A DNA stretch of 64,000 bases from assembly GCA_964384945.1 (NCBI GenBank), contig CAYLMK010000026.1:1-64000 (forward strand). The letters run 5' to 3'. Shown piece after piece: positions 1 to 8,740 of this stretch. A program made the position numbers and the translations under genes. Origin of the DNA: S015-6 sp964384945 (lineage in GTDB: Bacteria; Desulfobacterota; DSWW01). The notes beneath the pieces are model-generated. The model was not told the DNA's origin. It did no database searches and saw only the letters and a program-made list of their open reading frames with translations. Each line of letters opens with the position of its first letter. The stretch's first letter is position 1.

Positions 1-453
1 GATCTTTCCACAGGGGAGCCTCCCTTTCAATTTCAACTAAATTCAGGATATCACCGCTGAGCCGCCTAATTCTCACTTAGGCCGCCAACCCTTCTGTAGT
101 TCAAACGCTATTCCGCGTGAGTCAAACTGGCCACATTCCGATCCGCAGCAACCGTATCACCTACGACCATCGCGCCAGAACTGATCACTCCGCCCTTATG
201 TCTCACCACGCTCCTCTCGGCAAGGAAACCAACCAAAGCCAAAACCGCGAAGATGTCAACTACAGCTTCCAAGCAACCGCTGATGACGCGATATCCATTC
301 CACCCTATCACCCGTAACTCTCTCCATCCAGGATATGATTCTCACAGTTCGCCTACCCCGTCCATCCAGCACTATCAAAAGACCCCATCTGCACTGCAAA
401 TCGCCATCCCGCCGTCCGCTGCTCCATCTCGATTCCCAAAGTCATTCCCCAGA
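1..453. other. Region without an intact gene, left edge of polysaccharide cluster
   Basis: No intact coding sequence is convincing here. The base composition is lower in GC than the rest of the window, like the neighbouring polysaccharide genes. On the minus strand around 108-341 a short reading frame resembles the N-terminal domain of PglD/NeuD sugar acyltransferases, but it is interrupted (see the pseudogene entry). No hairpin followed by a T tract was noticed downstream of the acyltransferase stop at 454. Confidence 0.4.
50..341 (-). pseudogene. Possible decayed PglD/NeuD-like sugar acyltransferase fragment
   Basis: Translated on the minus strand, the frame from 341 to 108 contains a stretch reading AVVDIFAVLALVGFLAERSV, then a segment ending in MVVGD. 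This order resembles the PglD N-terminal domain, where a helix (vvDil) is followed by a GFLDD strand and a vlGd strand. The glycine-rich loop that should precede it is not recognisable. The frame ends in TAG at 108, and the sequence continues in another frame with a GW-containing segment reminiscent of the next part of the domain before further stops. I read this as a frameshifted remnant, but the match is by eye and weak; it may simply be non-coding. Confidence 0.25.
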
Positions 454-1575
454 CTACCTCGCCGATGCACCCTCTATGTTAGGGGTCGTTGTCTCCACCA
501 ACCTACCACGATCAACTCCCCCTTTTACACGTCTCCTCACCAGTTCTACCTTCTTCTCTATGAACTCAACAGCGACAACGCACAAAACAAGGAGTATTAG
601 GCTCGAACCCCAGAAGCACCCCACGCCATCCAGGTCGTGCCCCCTTACGGGGTGCCCGAAAAGAAGGAAGCTCGAAATTATTCCTGCCTGCAGGTGGAAT
701 AGATACATCGGATATGAGTATTGACCTAAGACAACATCCAATTTTGCGCCGATCCGAGGTATACCGCATCCCCTTTTCGCATACGAGAATAGGAGAAGCC
801 AGATGAGTACGAATGATAAATACAATTCGATGTTCAACATGATGCTGAATGCATCCTCGGACGGTTCGACAACGTTAAGGTAGTATGTCCCTATGACAAA
901 ACATGCTATGCTGAGGAAATATGCCCCTAGATACAAATGACCCCACGCTGCCACCTTGTCCACGAATCTGCTCATTACGTCCTTTAGGAAGAATATCATC
1001 GCTCCAGAAGAGAAGGGCAATGATGCGGCCCAAATAGTAAAAAACCTGGAGTCGTAGCCATCACCCCTGAGGAAAGTCATGATGTGGTAAGCCAGGGATA
1101 CAGACCACCAAACCAAGGTGATTCTGAGGCTCCGAGCCACACCGAGCGAAATCGCGAGGTAGTAGACCAACTCAACAGTCAATGCCCACGTCGGTGGCGA
1201 AAGCCTAGGTGCCACTTCTGCGGGATTTGGTGCAAGGAACATCATAAGAATATTCCTCACCCACGAGATAGAATCGATTGGCATGAAAAGGTGCCTGTTA
1301 TAATGCGTCGCAAACTCCGCGCCCACAAGAAGTATTAGGCTGATCGATAGGCTAATCGAAAGCCAGTAAGAAGGGAACAACCTCAGGCTTCGGTTTGCCC
1401 AAAAGCGCAACACGCCACCTACGCTATATCCGTATGTCCTATGCATTATTGTTGTCATGAGATAACCGCTGAGAGGAAAAAAACCGAAAACGGCAAACTG
1501 GCCAATATGCGGGATTCTAAGTAAATGATTGCAAACTACGCAAAGAGCAAGAAGAAACCGTACGGTACCAAACAT
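454..1575 (-). CDS. Membrane acyltransferase family 3 (OafA/YrhL-like), glycan O-acylation
   Basis: A 373-residue polytopic membrane protein of the acyltransferase-3 family, which transfers acetyl or other acyl groups onto surface polysaccharides or lipids. The N-terminus carries the family signature R-x10-H (Arg6 and His17) followed by GFFPLSGYLM in the second membrane segment; about nine to ten hydrophobic helices follow. The length matches the family. The ATG at 1575 is preceded by a purine-rich GGGAGAG ribosome site. It is the last gene of the minus-strand polysaccharide cluster, about 200 bases after the glycosyltransferase stop. Base composition is noticeably lower in GC than the genes right of 6 kb, as is common for transferred antigen genes. 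Acyl group and acceptor cannot be read from sequence. Confidence 0.85.
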   Translation of the reverse strand: MFGTVRFLLALCVVCNHLLRIPHIGQFAVFGFFPLSGYLMTTIMHRTYGYSVGGVLRFWANRSLRLFPSYWLSISLSISLILLVGAEFATHYNRHLFMPIDSISWVRNILMMFLAPNPAEVAPRLSPPTWALTVELVYYLAISLGVARSLRITLVWWSVSLAYHIMTFLRGDGYDSRFFTIWAASLPFSSGAMIFFLKDVMSRFVDKVAAWGHLYLGAYFLSIACFVIGTYYLNVVEPSEDAFSIMLNIELYLSFVLIWLLLFSYAKRGCGIPRIGAKLDVVLGQYSYPMYLFHLQAGIISSFLLFGHPVRGHDLDGVGCFWGSSLILLVLCVVAVEFIEKKVELVRRRVKGGVDRGRLVETTTPNIEGASAR

Positions 1576-1779
1576 TTCTCTCCCTCTGGCCCCTCACTAC
1601 ACAGCCGCCTGAATGCTCTTGCAGCCTCCAGCCCCTTTCCCTTGAACATCCTTCCTGCAATGCCCTCGAAAGAAAACCTTTTTCACAACTCGCCTTATAG
1701 CTCCTTGCCGCCTCTGGGAACTGCCTCCTCTTGCCATCTGGGCTCGCACTTTCCAGAGCCACCAAAATATAACGACCTG

Positions 1780-2940
1780 CTAATACGTGGCCGAGACTCT
1801 ACGCCCCAGCACTGCGCCAAGGGCGCGAATCTGGCTGAGGTTAAAGAGGAGGAAATTCCCGCAATATGTGGTTAGCATTGGTGTATTCTTTCTCCTGTTT
1901 AGAAGCACACCAGCGATCCCTGTACAATAGAAAGCCACCTGCGCAACAAGCGAACACTTGAAGCCTAACCCGCTTCCTGCGGCGACAATATTCGCGAGTA
2001 AGGATCCTAGCAGGAACACTGGGCTCATATGCCTGCATGTCTTGTGAGAGAGAATAGCCAAAAGCAAGAAAGGCCTTGACAGTATTCCCTTTGACAACAA
2101 TCTAGAGCGTATCATAAGGAATGCTTTACTCGTATGCCGAATCCGATTCCTCATCGTCTTCCGAACATCGACAGCAATCGTATCATATGCTATGGCCTCT
2201 GGAGAGAAAATCACTTTTCGCCCTGATCTGGCAATGTCTAACGTACCGGCGGTGTCGATGTCCTCAGCCTCTCCAATCGGCGTATACAAATCTCTTCTAA
2301 AAGCGCAACAAGCGCCGCTGCCAAATGCTAGCACGCCTAAACTCGATTCGTATAATCGCAGCCTTGTCTCGAACCCCCAATACTTTTCCGCGCTTCGCGT
2401 TACGCCTGATTCATCTGTGTTTTCGTAGACCAGTCTTCCCACAACAGCGCCCACCTCCCTATTTCTGAAAGGGGTGACAATATTTTCGAGAAAAGACGTC
2501 TCGAAGGTAGTTTCTGCATCCGTGAAAACCACAATATCGCCGCTAGCCACACGTACTGATTCATTGTGGACAGTTGCGCGCCCACGGTTCGTCGGGAAGG
2601 CCAAAATTCTGACGCGGTCGTCAGCAAAGCTTTCCGCCTCAGACACCGTTCGATCTGTTGACCCGTCGGACGCCACAATAACTTCGACCTTCTCCGCCGC
2701 ATAGCTCTGCCGCAGTATATTCTCAATTCTTCTTCGAATAGTCATTTCCTCATTCCTAGCAGCTATCACGACAGATACCGAGGGTCGACCTTTCTCTTCT
2801 TCCGCAGTTGCGAAGCACCCCTTTTTCCAAAAGCGTCTCCTCATGTGGAATGCAAGCCACATCAATGCGAAGTATCCCATCCACGTATAGAACAGCAGAA
2901 ACGCAAACAGGATAAACATGGCTTTGGCCAATACAATCAT
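1780..2940 (-). CDS. Membrane-anchored family 2 glycosyltransferase
   Basis: A 386-residue inverting glycosyltransferase of the GT2 fold (cellulose/hyaluronan-synthase-like clan). An N-terminal membrane helix is followed by the donor-binding domain: VSVVIAARNEE, then ASDGSTDRT, the DxD-like FTDAE, an acceptor-site acidic EDIDTAG, and RNRIRHTSKAF where QxxRW-type enzymes have their product-site motif. Several hydrophobic segments lie at the C-terminus. I chose the ATG at 2940 over an upstream in-frame start at 3000 because it has a GGAGGAGG ribosome site and overlaps the preceding stop as ATGA, implying translational coupling. Probably adds one sugar of the repeat unit; donor unknown. Confidence 0.88.
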   Translation of the reverse strand: MIVLAKAMFILFAFLLFYTWMGYFALMWLAFHMRRRFWKKGCFATAEEEKGRPSVSVVIAARNEEMTIRRRIENILRQSYAAEKVEVIVASDGSTDRTVSEAESFADDRVRILAFPTNRGRATVHNESVRVASGDIVVFTDAETTFETSFLENIVTPFRNREVGAVVGRLVYENTDESGVTRSAEKYWGFETRLRLYESSLGVLAFGSGACCAFRRDLYTPIGEAEDIDTAGTLDIARSGRKVIFSPEAIAYDTIAVDVRKTMRNRIRHTSKAFLMIRSRLLSKGILSRPFLLLAILSHKTCRHMSPVFLLGSLLANIVAAGSGLGFKCSLVAQVAFYCTGIAGVLLNRRKNTPMLTTYCGNFLLFNLSQIRALGAVLGRRVSATY

Positions 2941-4295
2941 ATGGAAATCCTCCTCCTCGCGTCCGGCCTTACCCGCACGAACCTCCTGCGTGTGCCACAT
3001 CGCCGATCCACTCCTCCCGTTCCCGTGACCCTTTGCACTCGCCCATAACTTTTCATTTCGTACACCCTTTCAGTCGTTCCCCGCCCCTGGGCAACATATG
3101 CCACTCCAATCGCCACTATAAGAAACGAGAATTGCGTCCTATGTCGTTGCGCTCCGGCTGAGTTTGACTGTATTACGCCCGCCCCGAGGATGCCTCCGAC
3201 AAGAAAAATGAGAAGAGCAACGAAGTACTCCTTGTGCTTTCGCAATATCCCATACAGCGCTTTGGGAATAAATAGTAGCGCAAAGCCAACAATTAGCGTC
3301 TCGCCGAACGCAACGTATTGAGATGCCTTGAAAAACTGCCACGGAAACGGAGAGAATAGGAAATATAAAGCACGCAAAGGGGCATACTTGACTAGGTCAG
3401 AAAAAGAATTATACGTTTGCCCTACCAGGTAACTCGACTCAGGATCCAGCGATTCGATCCTTTCCTGCATAGCTTCGACCTTTGACAGCTGACCGTACGA
3501 CCGGAGGAGCCATTTATCGCTATTCCCGAACCCCGCATAGAGGCTGCACACGAGAACAATGAGCGCAAGCGTCAACCTGATAGGTTTCAGAATATCCTTC
3601 TGGCTCTGCAACTTGCTGAGAGCAACTCCGCAGAGAATCACCGATTCTATTACCAAGTTTTCTCTTCTGAGCACTCCGCCATACAATGTTGCGAAACCCA
3701 ACCTTGCATAATGTGCAGGGGCCCCTTTTCCGCCCAGAACCACAAGCAGACTCACAAAGAACTCGGACAAGAAGTAATTGACAAGCGGATCACGGTGCAG
3801 GTAAGTACTATCCAGCGCGGAGTACGGAAGAACGTTATACACAATCGCGCCCACTGAGCCAGCCCTGCTGCTAAATAGAATTGCGCCAATCCTATAAACA
3901 TTATAACTTGTTAGCGTAAATACGAACGTATTCAGGATGTACCCAACCAAAGCACTGCTCCCAAAGAGCCAATAGAAAACACCCAGAATTACTGTGTACC
4001 CAGGCTCTACAGCGTAACTCAATGCGTCTAGGTCGAGAACTCCCCTTACGCCCTCCTGTTTGATAAGATCGGCTATCATCTTTCCATATTCATCGTAGAC
4101 CATGGCATCCATCTGGAGGGGCAGTATTTCATACAGGAAGTTAACTATGCAAAGTACTCCCCTAAAAAGAAAAAATAATCCGAGGACATATCCTATACTA
4201 CCAACCTCTCTCCTATTCCTTCTTGAGAATGTAACCCACACCGACATTAATATTAGCAGAAGAGTAACTCCACCGCCTATGTAAGTCTCGTCCAT
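2937..4295 (-). CDS. Polytopic membrane protein, Wzy-polymerase or GT-C candidate
   Basis: A 452-residue protein with about ten to twelve hydrophobic helices. I do not recognise a specific family. An early lumenal loop contains an acidic, aromatic-rich stretch (QMDAMVYDEYGKM) and a later one a HRDP motif, features seen in GT-C fold transferases (GT39/ArnT-like) and in some Wzy polymerases. It sits between the Wzx-like flippase gene and a GT2 gene, exactly where a Wzy-dependent cluster needs its polymerase, and no other polymerase candidate is in the window. Its stop overlaps the GT2 start (ATGA). The C-terminal 30 residues are arginine-rich and may be an artefact of read-through into the next gene's leader. 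Confidence 0.6.
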   Translation of the reverse strand: MDETYIGGGVTLLLILMSVWVTFSRRNRREVGSIGYVLGLFFLFRGVLCIVNFLYEILPLQMDAMVYDEYGKMIADLIKQEGVRGVLDLDALSYAVEPGYTVILGVFYWLFGSSALVGYILNTFVFTLTSYNVYRIGAILFSSRAGSVGAIVYNVLPYSALDSTYLHRDPLVNYFLSEFFVSLLVVLGGKGAPAHYARLGFATLYGGVLRRENLVIESVILCGVALSKLQSQKDILKPIRLTLALIVLVCSLYAGFGNSDKWLLRSYGQLSKVEAMQERIESLDPESSYLVGQTYNSFSDLVKYAPLRALYFLFSPFPWQFFKASQYVAFGETLIVGFALLFIPKALYGILRKHKEYFVALLIFLVGGILGAGVIQSNSAGAQRHRTQFSFLIVAIGVAYVAQGRGTTERVYEMKSYGRVQRVTGTGGVDRRCGTRRRFVRVRPDARRRISI

Positions 4296-4389
4296 GACTT
4301 TACAACCCGCGCTAGTACATACCTGCTAATCATTCGATATCAGCCCGACTGAGTCGACGCCTTACGCGGCGAGCGTAACCCCCGACGAC

Positions 4390-5913
4390 CTAGTCAGCCC
4401 CTTTCCGGCCCCGGGCAAGAATACTCCTCATGAAGAGACGAAGTAAAAACTTATCTTCATCATTGGCAGTGAGAACTATATGGATTGAAAAAGGAAGAAC
4501 CACACACCCGAGATTAACTCCAGCTTGGATTGTTTCACCGAGTTCGAGACGATTTGCGAGAATCAGGGTCAGGACTGAGACTGCGACAGGGATACCAAGT
4601 AACACGAGTCTCCACTCGTAAGGAAATAGTCTATGTAGATCATAAACTTCATACAACGAAATCAAATTAACCATACCAAGAGCAATTGCCTGTGATACCG
4701 CGGCCCCCAGGGGCCCAAGCTTTGGTATTAGCACTATGTTCAGACCCGCGCTGATCGCCAACATCACGATTGTATTTGCCAATTGCACATTCTGTTTGCC
4801 TGACATAGTCAGTGTATAACCAACGCCCCCTGTTATGCAATTGATCAATTGGCCTAGCGATAGGGTAACAAGAACCGGGACACCAGATCGGCCATACTCC
4901 TTCCCAAATAAGCACATGATCGGATCGGATGTCATGAGAATGTAGACAAATGTCGGCACACTTGCATAGGTAATCCATCTGGTTGTCGTCTTGAAGACCC
5001 TATTCAGTCTTGCTAACTCCCTCCTTGCATATAGTTCTGCGGCGACCGGCGCATATATGGAATTCGATGCCAAAAGGAATACTGTCATAGCAAGTGGAAT
5101 CTGTGAAGCAGCCCGATATATAGCGACTTGTTCAACTGAACCAAGTGCACCAAGCATGAGTGTGTCATTCCACCCAAGCAGGCACTGAACGAACCCGAGG
5201 AAAAGAAGAGGGGCCGAATATCTCAAGAGTGCCCCGACTTCATACCTTGCCCTCACGCTGCCGTCCCGTAATTCTGGGAACAGCTTCGTGGAAAGAAACA
5301 AACCTATCAGAAAGGCGAAGGCATGGGAGCCAAGAAATCCATACAAAACAACTCTCAGAGGCTCCTCGAAAACGGTTGAGATGCAGAGACAGAGGGTGAA
5401 ACCGATCGGCTGCAGAAAATCCCTTGTGAGCACTGTATACTTTAGGTTCTGCGAACCCTGCATCAGGGAGGTTACAACCGTCATACCAGCCACGAAAGGG
5501 GTACTAAGGGCAAACAACCTCAAGGTGTCGCGCAAGTCAGATCGATGAAATATTCGACCCGCGAGTTCAGATGAAAAGGCATAAATAACGATTCCTAGAG
5601 TGATCCCAGTGAGTATTGTTATGATTGTGGCGGAGATGAAGAACCCTTTTACTTTAGCCTTTTCTGTGTTTTTGTAAATTGCAATGAATCTCATCCCGCC
5701 AGCATGAAGGCCAAGGCGAGACAGGATTTCCGTCACTTTGATAGTTGCCAATCCCAGCGAGAACAGGCCGAATGCTTCGACACCGAGGATTCTCGCTGCC
5801 ATAACCTGGGATACGAAGAAAAGCCCTTTACCGACAGCATTCCCCAGCAGGGCAAGGCCAGCTCCCTTTGCCACCTTCTGCACATCACCGGCAACGGAGT
5901 CGCAGCTAGCCAC
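4390..5913 (-). CDS. Wzx-like polysaccharide flippase (MOP superfamily)
   Basis: A 507-residue integral membrane protein with about fourteen hydrophobic helices and the N-terminal signature of polysaccharide export flippases (residues about 12-45: GAGLALLGNAVGKGLFFVSQ followed by ARILGVEAFGLFSLG). Such proteins move undecaprenyl-linked repeat units from the cytoplasmic to the periplasmic face. Its place just downstream of the initiating transferase and upstream of the polymerase candidate supports a Wzx/Wzy-type pathway. Length is normal. The base composition changes abruptly between this gene and the next one upstream (5959-7335), so this gene is the rightmost member of the lower-GC block. 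Confidence 0.9.
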   Translation of the reverse strand: MASCDSVAGDVQKVAKGAGLALLGNAVGKGLFFVSQVMAARILGVEAFGLFSLGLATIKVTEILSRLGLHAGGMRFIAIYKNTEKAKVKGFFISATIITILTGITLGIVIYAFSSELAGRIFHRSDLRDTLRLFALSTPFVAGMTVVTSLMQGSQNLKYTVLTRDFLQPIGFTLCLCISTVFEEPLRVVLYGFLGSHAFAFLIGLFLSTKLFPELRDGSVRARYEVGALLRYSAPLLFLGFVQCLLGWNDTLMLGALGSVEQVAIYRAASQIPLAMTVFLLASNSIYAPVAAELYARRELARLNRVFKTTTRWITYASVPTFVYILMTSDPIMCLFGKEYGRSGVPVLVTLSLGQLINCITGGVGYTLTMSGKQNVQLANTIVMLAISAGLNIVLIPKLGPLGAAVSQAIALGMVNLISLYEVYDLHRLFPYEWRLVLLGIPVAVSVLTLILANRLELGETIQAGVNLGCVVLPFSIHIVLTANDEDKFLLRLFMRSILARGRKGAD

Positions 5914-5958
5914 AGTGCAGCCTTCGCGCAGGCATTAAGGAGTGTTTCATTTCTGGAC

Positions 5959-7335
5959 TTATACCGCAGCCTCTTTACCGATCTTGCTGATGAGGGTCCG
6001 CAGAGTCTTTATTTGAATTAGGGCGTCCAGCAATGCCGACATGTTAAGAATATAGAACAGGTCGTATTCCAGCCGTTCCTTTACACCCCACTCCGTTCGC
6101 GGGTCCGTCTGGTTCACCTGGGCCCAGCCTGTGATGCCCGGTTTCACCAGGTGCCTGAGCTTGTAATACTGAACGTCGTTGACGTACTGATCCTCGAAGT
6201 GCTTCCGGATGGGTCTCGGGCCGACGACGCTCATCTCTCCGCGCAGTACGTTGACGAACTGAGGCAACTCGTCCAGCCGCGTGCTTCTCAGGATCCTGCC
6301 GACCCGGGTTACGCGGGCATCCCCCTTCCTGGCCCACTGGGGCCCGGCCTTCTCCGCGTCCTCGACCATGGTCCGGAACTTGAGGCAGTTGTACTCCCTG
6401 CCGTGCTGGCCCATTCGCTTCTGCACGTAGAGGACGGGCCCTCTCGAATCCAGCTTGATCGCCACGGCCGCGAGCAGGAGCACCGGGGAGAGGATGGTGA
6501 GGGCGGCGAGGGAGAAGAGGACGTCCATGATCCGCTTCACCCTGTGCGTGGTGTTGGAAACCGTCTTGGAGAGGTGCATGAGGGTGGACAGGTCCGTGTC
6601 GTCGACCGGGATCTTGCCGAGGTACTTCTTGGAGTACTGGGTCAAGCCGTTGACCTCGACGCCCTTGATCTGAAGGTCGACCAGGGCGTCCGCGATGTCA
6701 GGGGGCAGCTCGTTGTACCGGGTGAAGAGGACGCTGAAGCGGCCCGGGTCGCAGCCGTTGAGATGCGTGTCGATAGCGGCGAGCAGGCCGGCCCGGCCGT
6801 TGCCGTTGCCGTTCAGGTAGGCGATCTCCCCGAATTCCTTTTGGAGCGAGTCCAGGTAGCCCCTCGTGATGTACCTGTGCGTGCTCTCGTCGCCCACGAT
6901 CAGGATCTTCCGTTTGGTCTTGGCGGCAACCCAGGAGAAGGCCGTCCTCCAGGCGAGGATCAGGGCGAGGAGGATCCCGAAGTGGAGGAAGAAGATCACC
7001 CGGCCCACGTTCTTCACATTGAGCAGGTAGAAGAGGATCGCGATGGTCAGCAGCGAGGCGAGCACGGCGACCGAGGCGGAGAGGAGGATCTTCACGCGGC
7101 TGTCGCCCGCGGAGCTGTCGTACATGCCGAAGATGTAGAAGTAGAGAAGGTGCACGGCCACGAGCACGGCGTACATGTAGTTGAAACGGTCCGCGATCTC
7201 CTGGAGATGACCCCCCTCGTAGAGAACGACCCGGATGGCCATGGAGACGAGAAAGGAGGCGAGGATCAGGGCGATGTCGCCCAGGCACAGGGCGATCGAT
7301 CTTCGCTGCAGGGGGTTGAAGATGTAGCTCGTCAT
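5959..7335 (-). CDS. Undecaprenyl-phosphate sugar-1-phosphate transferase (WbaP/WcaJ type)
   Basis: A 458-residue polyprenyl glycosylphosphotransferase that starts glycan assembly by moving a sugar-1-phosphate from a UDP-sugar to undecaprenyl phosphate. The N-terminal half has four to five membrane segments and a CoA-binding-like cytosolic domain; the C-terminal third is the bacterial sugar transferase domain, with KRIMDVLFSLAALTILSPVL, the GPVLYVQKRMG and CLKFRTM motifs, RLDELPQFVNVLRGEMSVVG and PRPI, and KPGITGWAQVN. Its start overlaps the stop of the upstream sqdB gene (ATGA at 7332-7335), so the two are probably translated together. The substrate sugar is unknown; with a 4,6-dehydratase upstream, a bacillosamine or QuiNAc-type UDP-sugar is as likely as glucose. 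Confidence 0.92.
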   Translation of the reverse strand: MTSYIFNPLQRRSIALCLGDIALILASFLVSMAIRVVLYEGGHLQEIADRFNYMYAVLVAVHLLYFYIFGMYDSSAGDSRVKILLSASVAVLASLLTIAILFYLLNVKNVGRVIFFLHFGILLALILAWRTAFSWVAAKTKRKILIVGDESTHRYITRGYLDSLQKEFGEIAYLNGNGNGRAGLLAAIDTHLNGCDPGRFSVLFTRYNELPPDIADALVDLQIKGVEVNGLTQYSKKYLGKIPVDDTDLSTLMHLSKTVSNTTHRVKRIMDVLFSLAALTILSPVLLLAAVAIKLDSRGPVLYVQKRMGQHGREYNCLKFRTMVEDAEKAGPQWARKGDARVTRVGRILRSTRLDELPQFVNVLRGEMSVVGPRPIRKHFEDQYVNDVQYYKLRHLVKPGITGWAQVNQTDPRTEWGVKERLEYDLFYILNMSALLDALIQIKTLRTLISKIGKEAAV

Positions 7336-8567
7336 GTCCAGGTCACCTTGGGCAGGATGTAGTCCCGCCGGATCCGGTCCTTATACTTGAGAACGAACGC
7401 GAGCATGCCGGCCGCGGCCTCGTCGGACAGGTAGTGGGGCTCGAGGCCCAGGGAGAGGAGGCCCGTGTGGGCCGGGTTGTAGTAGTGCTCCTCGGCCTCG
7501 CGGCGGGGGTTGGGGATGTTCTTCACCTCCACCCGGATGCCGTGGGCGCGGCCGGCGCGGACGACCTTGTCCGCGAGTTCGTTGACCGTGAAGGTCTCCA
7601 CGAACTGGTTGAAGACCCGGTAGCTGCCCCGGTCGGCCGGGTTGCGGATCGAGAGTTCCACGCAGGCCAGGGTGTCGCGGATGTCCAGGTAGCCCCGGGT
7701 CTGGCCGCCGCGGCCGTAGACGGTGAGCGGGAAGCCTGCCGCGGCCTGCACGAGGAAGCGGTTGAGCACGGTGCCGAAGACGTCGTCGTAGTTGAAGATC
7801 GTGAGCAGGCGGTCGTCGGATTCGGACCCGGCGGCGGAGCCCGCGGCCTGGGCGGTCTCGATGCCGTAGACCGGGCCCTGGTTCAGGTCGGTGACGCGCA
7901 GGTCCCACATGCGCACGTAGAAGTAGAGGAGGTCACCGTCCTGGGCCTTGGTCAGGTGGTAGAGCGAGCCCGGGCACTTAGGGTAGAGGAAGGTGTGCCG
8001 GCGGCCCTTGTGCTCGACCTCGAGGTAGCCCTCCTCGATGTCCACGTTCGGGGTGCCGTAGACGCCCATGGTGCCGAGCTTGACGATGTGGCAGTCCGGG
8101 TTGAATTCCTTGACCGCGTGGATCAGGTTGGCCGTGCCGACGAGGTTGTTCGTGATCGTGAAGACGGCCTTTTCCCGGTCGATCATGGAGTAGGGGGCCG
8201 AGGGCTGCTCGGCGTAGTGCACAACCGCGTCCGGCGGGCCTTCGCCCCAGGAGGGGTCGTTGAAGATGCGGCCCTCGAAGACCTTGCGGAGGAAGTCGAA
8301 GTTGGTGATGTCGCCCACGGCCACGGGGACGGCCAGCCCGGTGCGCTCGCGGAAGAGCTGCGAACGGATCTGCATGTTGGGCACTTCGAGCAGGGGCTCG
8401 ACATTGAGTTCGTGGCAGGCCCAGCGCCGGAAGTAGTTGTCCACGGCCGCCACCCGGTAGCCCAGGCGGGCGAGGTGCATGGCGGTGGGCCAGCCCAGGT
8501 AGCCGTCGCCGCCCAGGATGAGGACTTTCTTTGGCCCGACAATCGATTCGCTACTGGGGTGCATCAT
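7332..8567 (-). CDS. sqdB: UDP-sulfoquinovose synthase
   Basis: A 411-residue extended short-chain dehydrogenase that makes UDP-sulfoquinovose from UDP-glucose and sulfite. The NAD-binding loop is GGDGYLG (about residues 19-25). The enzyme-specific stretches of plant SQD1 and bacterial SqdB are all present: NNLVGTANLIHAVKE, KLGTMGVYGTP with the catalytic Thr, the YxxxK pair as YHLTK, TDLNQGPVYG, GRGGQTRGYLDIRDT, RVFNQFVE, PNPRREAEEHYYN and LGLEPHYLSD. Length is typical. The enzyme is best known from sulfolipid synthesis, but here it is ATGA-coupled to the glycan-initiating transferase and no SqdD/SqdX-type sulfolipid glycosyltransferase is visible, so incorporation into a surface glycan is inferred. 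Confidence 0.92.
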   Translation of the reverse strand: MMHPSSESIVGPKKVLILGGDGYLGWPTAMHLARLGYRVAAVDNYFRRWACHELNVEPLLEVPNMQIRSQLFRERTGLAVPVAVGDITNFDFLRKVFEGRIFNDPSWGEGPPDAVVHYAEQPSAPYSMIDREKAVFTITNNLVGTANLIHAVKEFNPDCHIVKLGTMGVYGTPNVDIEEGYLEVEHKGRRHTFLYPKCPGSLYHLTKAQDGDLLYFYVRMWDLRVTDLNQGPVYGIETAQAAGSAAGSESDDRLLTIFNYDDVFGTVLNRFLVQAAAGFPLTVYGRGGQTRGYLDIRDTLACVELSIRNPADRGSYRVFNQFVETFTVNELADKVVRAGRAHGIRVEVKNIPNPRREAEEHYYNPAHTGLLSLGLEPHYLSDEAAAGMLAFVLKYKDRIRRDYILPKVTWT

Positions 8568-8589
8568 CAGTCCCTGTGCGCTGCCCTTG

Positions 8590-8705
8590 TCATTCCGGGA
8601 TTAATCCGGAATGCTGTTTTTCGCCGTGTCTGGATTCCCGCTTTCGCGGGAATGAAGTATGCAGTTTTTCGCCGTGTCTGGATTCCTGCCTGCGCAGGAA
8701 TGACG
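8590..8705. repeat. Cluster of three palindromic intergenic repeats
   Basis: Between sqdB and the dehydratase gene three short palindromes follow one another: about 8591-8613 (CATTCCGG...CCGGAATG), 8634-8653 (ATTCCCGC TTTC GCGGGAAT) and 8682-8701 (ATTCCTGC CTGC GCAGGAAT). The last two are preceded by an identical stretch, GTTTTTCGCCGTGTCTGG, spaced 48 bases apart, so they are tandem copies of one unit. Similar palindromes recur at 19786-20035 and 38280-38460. They look like REP/dRS3-type dispersed elements. Confidence 0.75.
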
Positions 8706-8740
8706 GCCTTTTGCCTTTGCCGGATGCCGGGCGAACTGCG

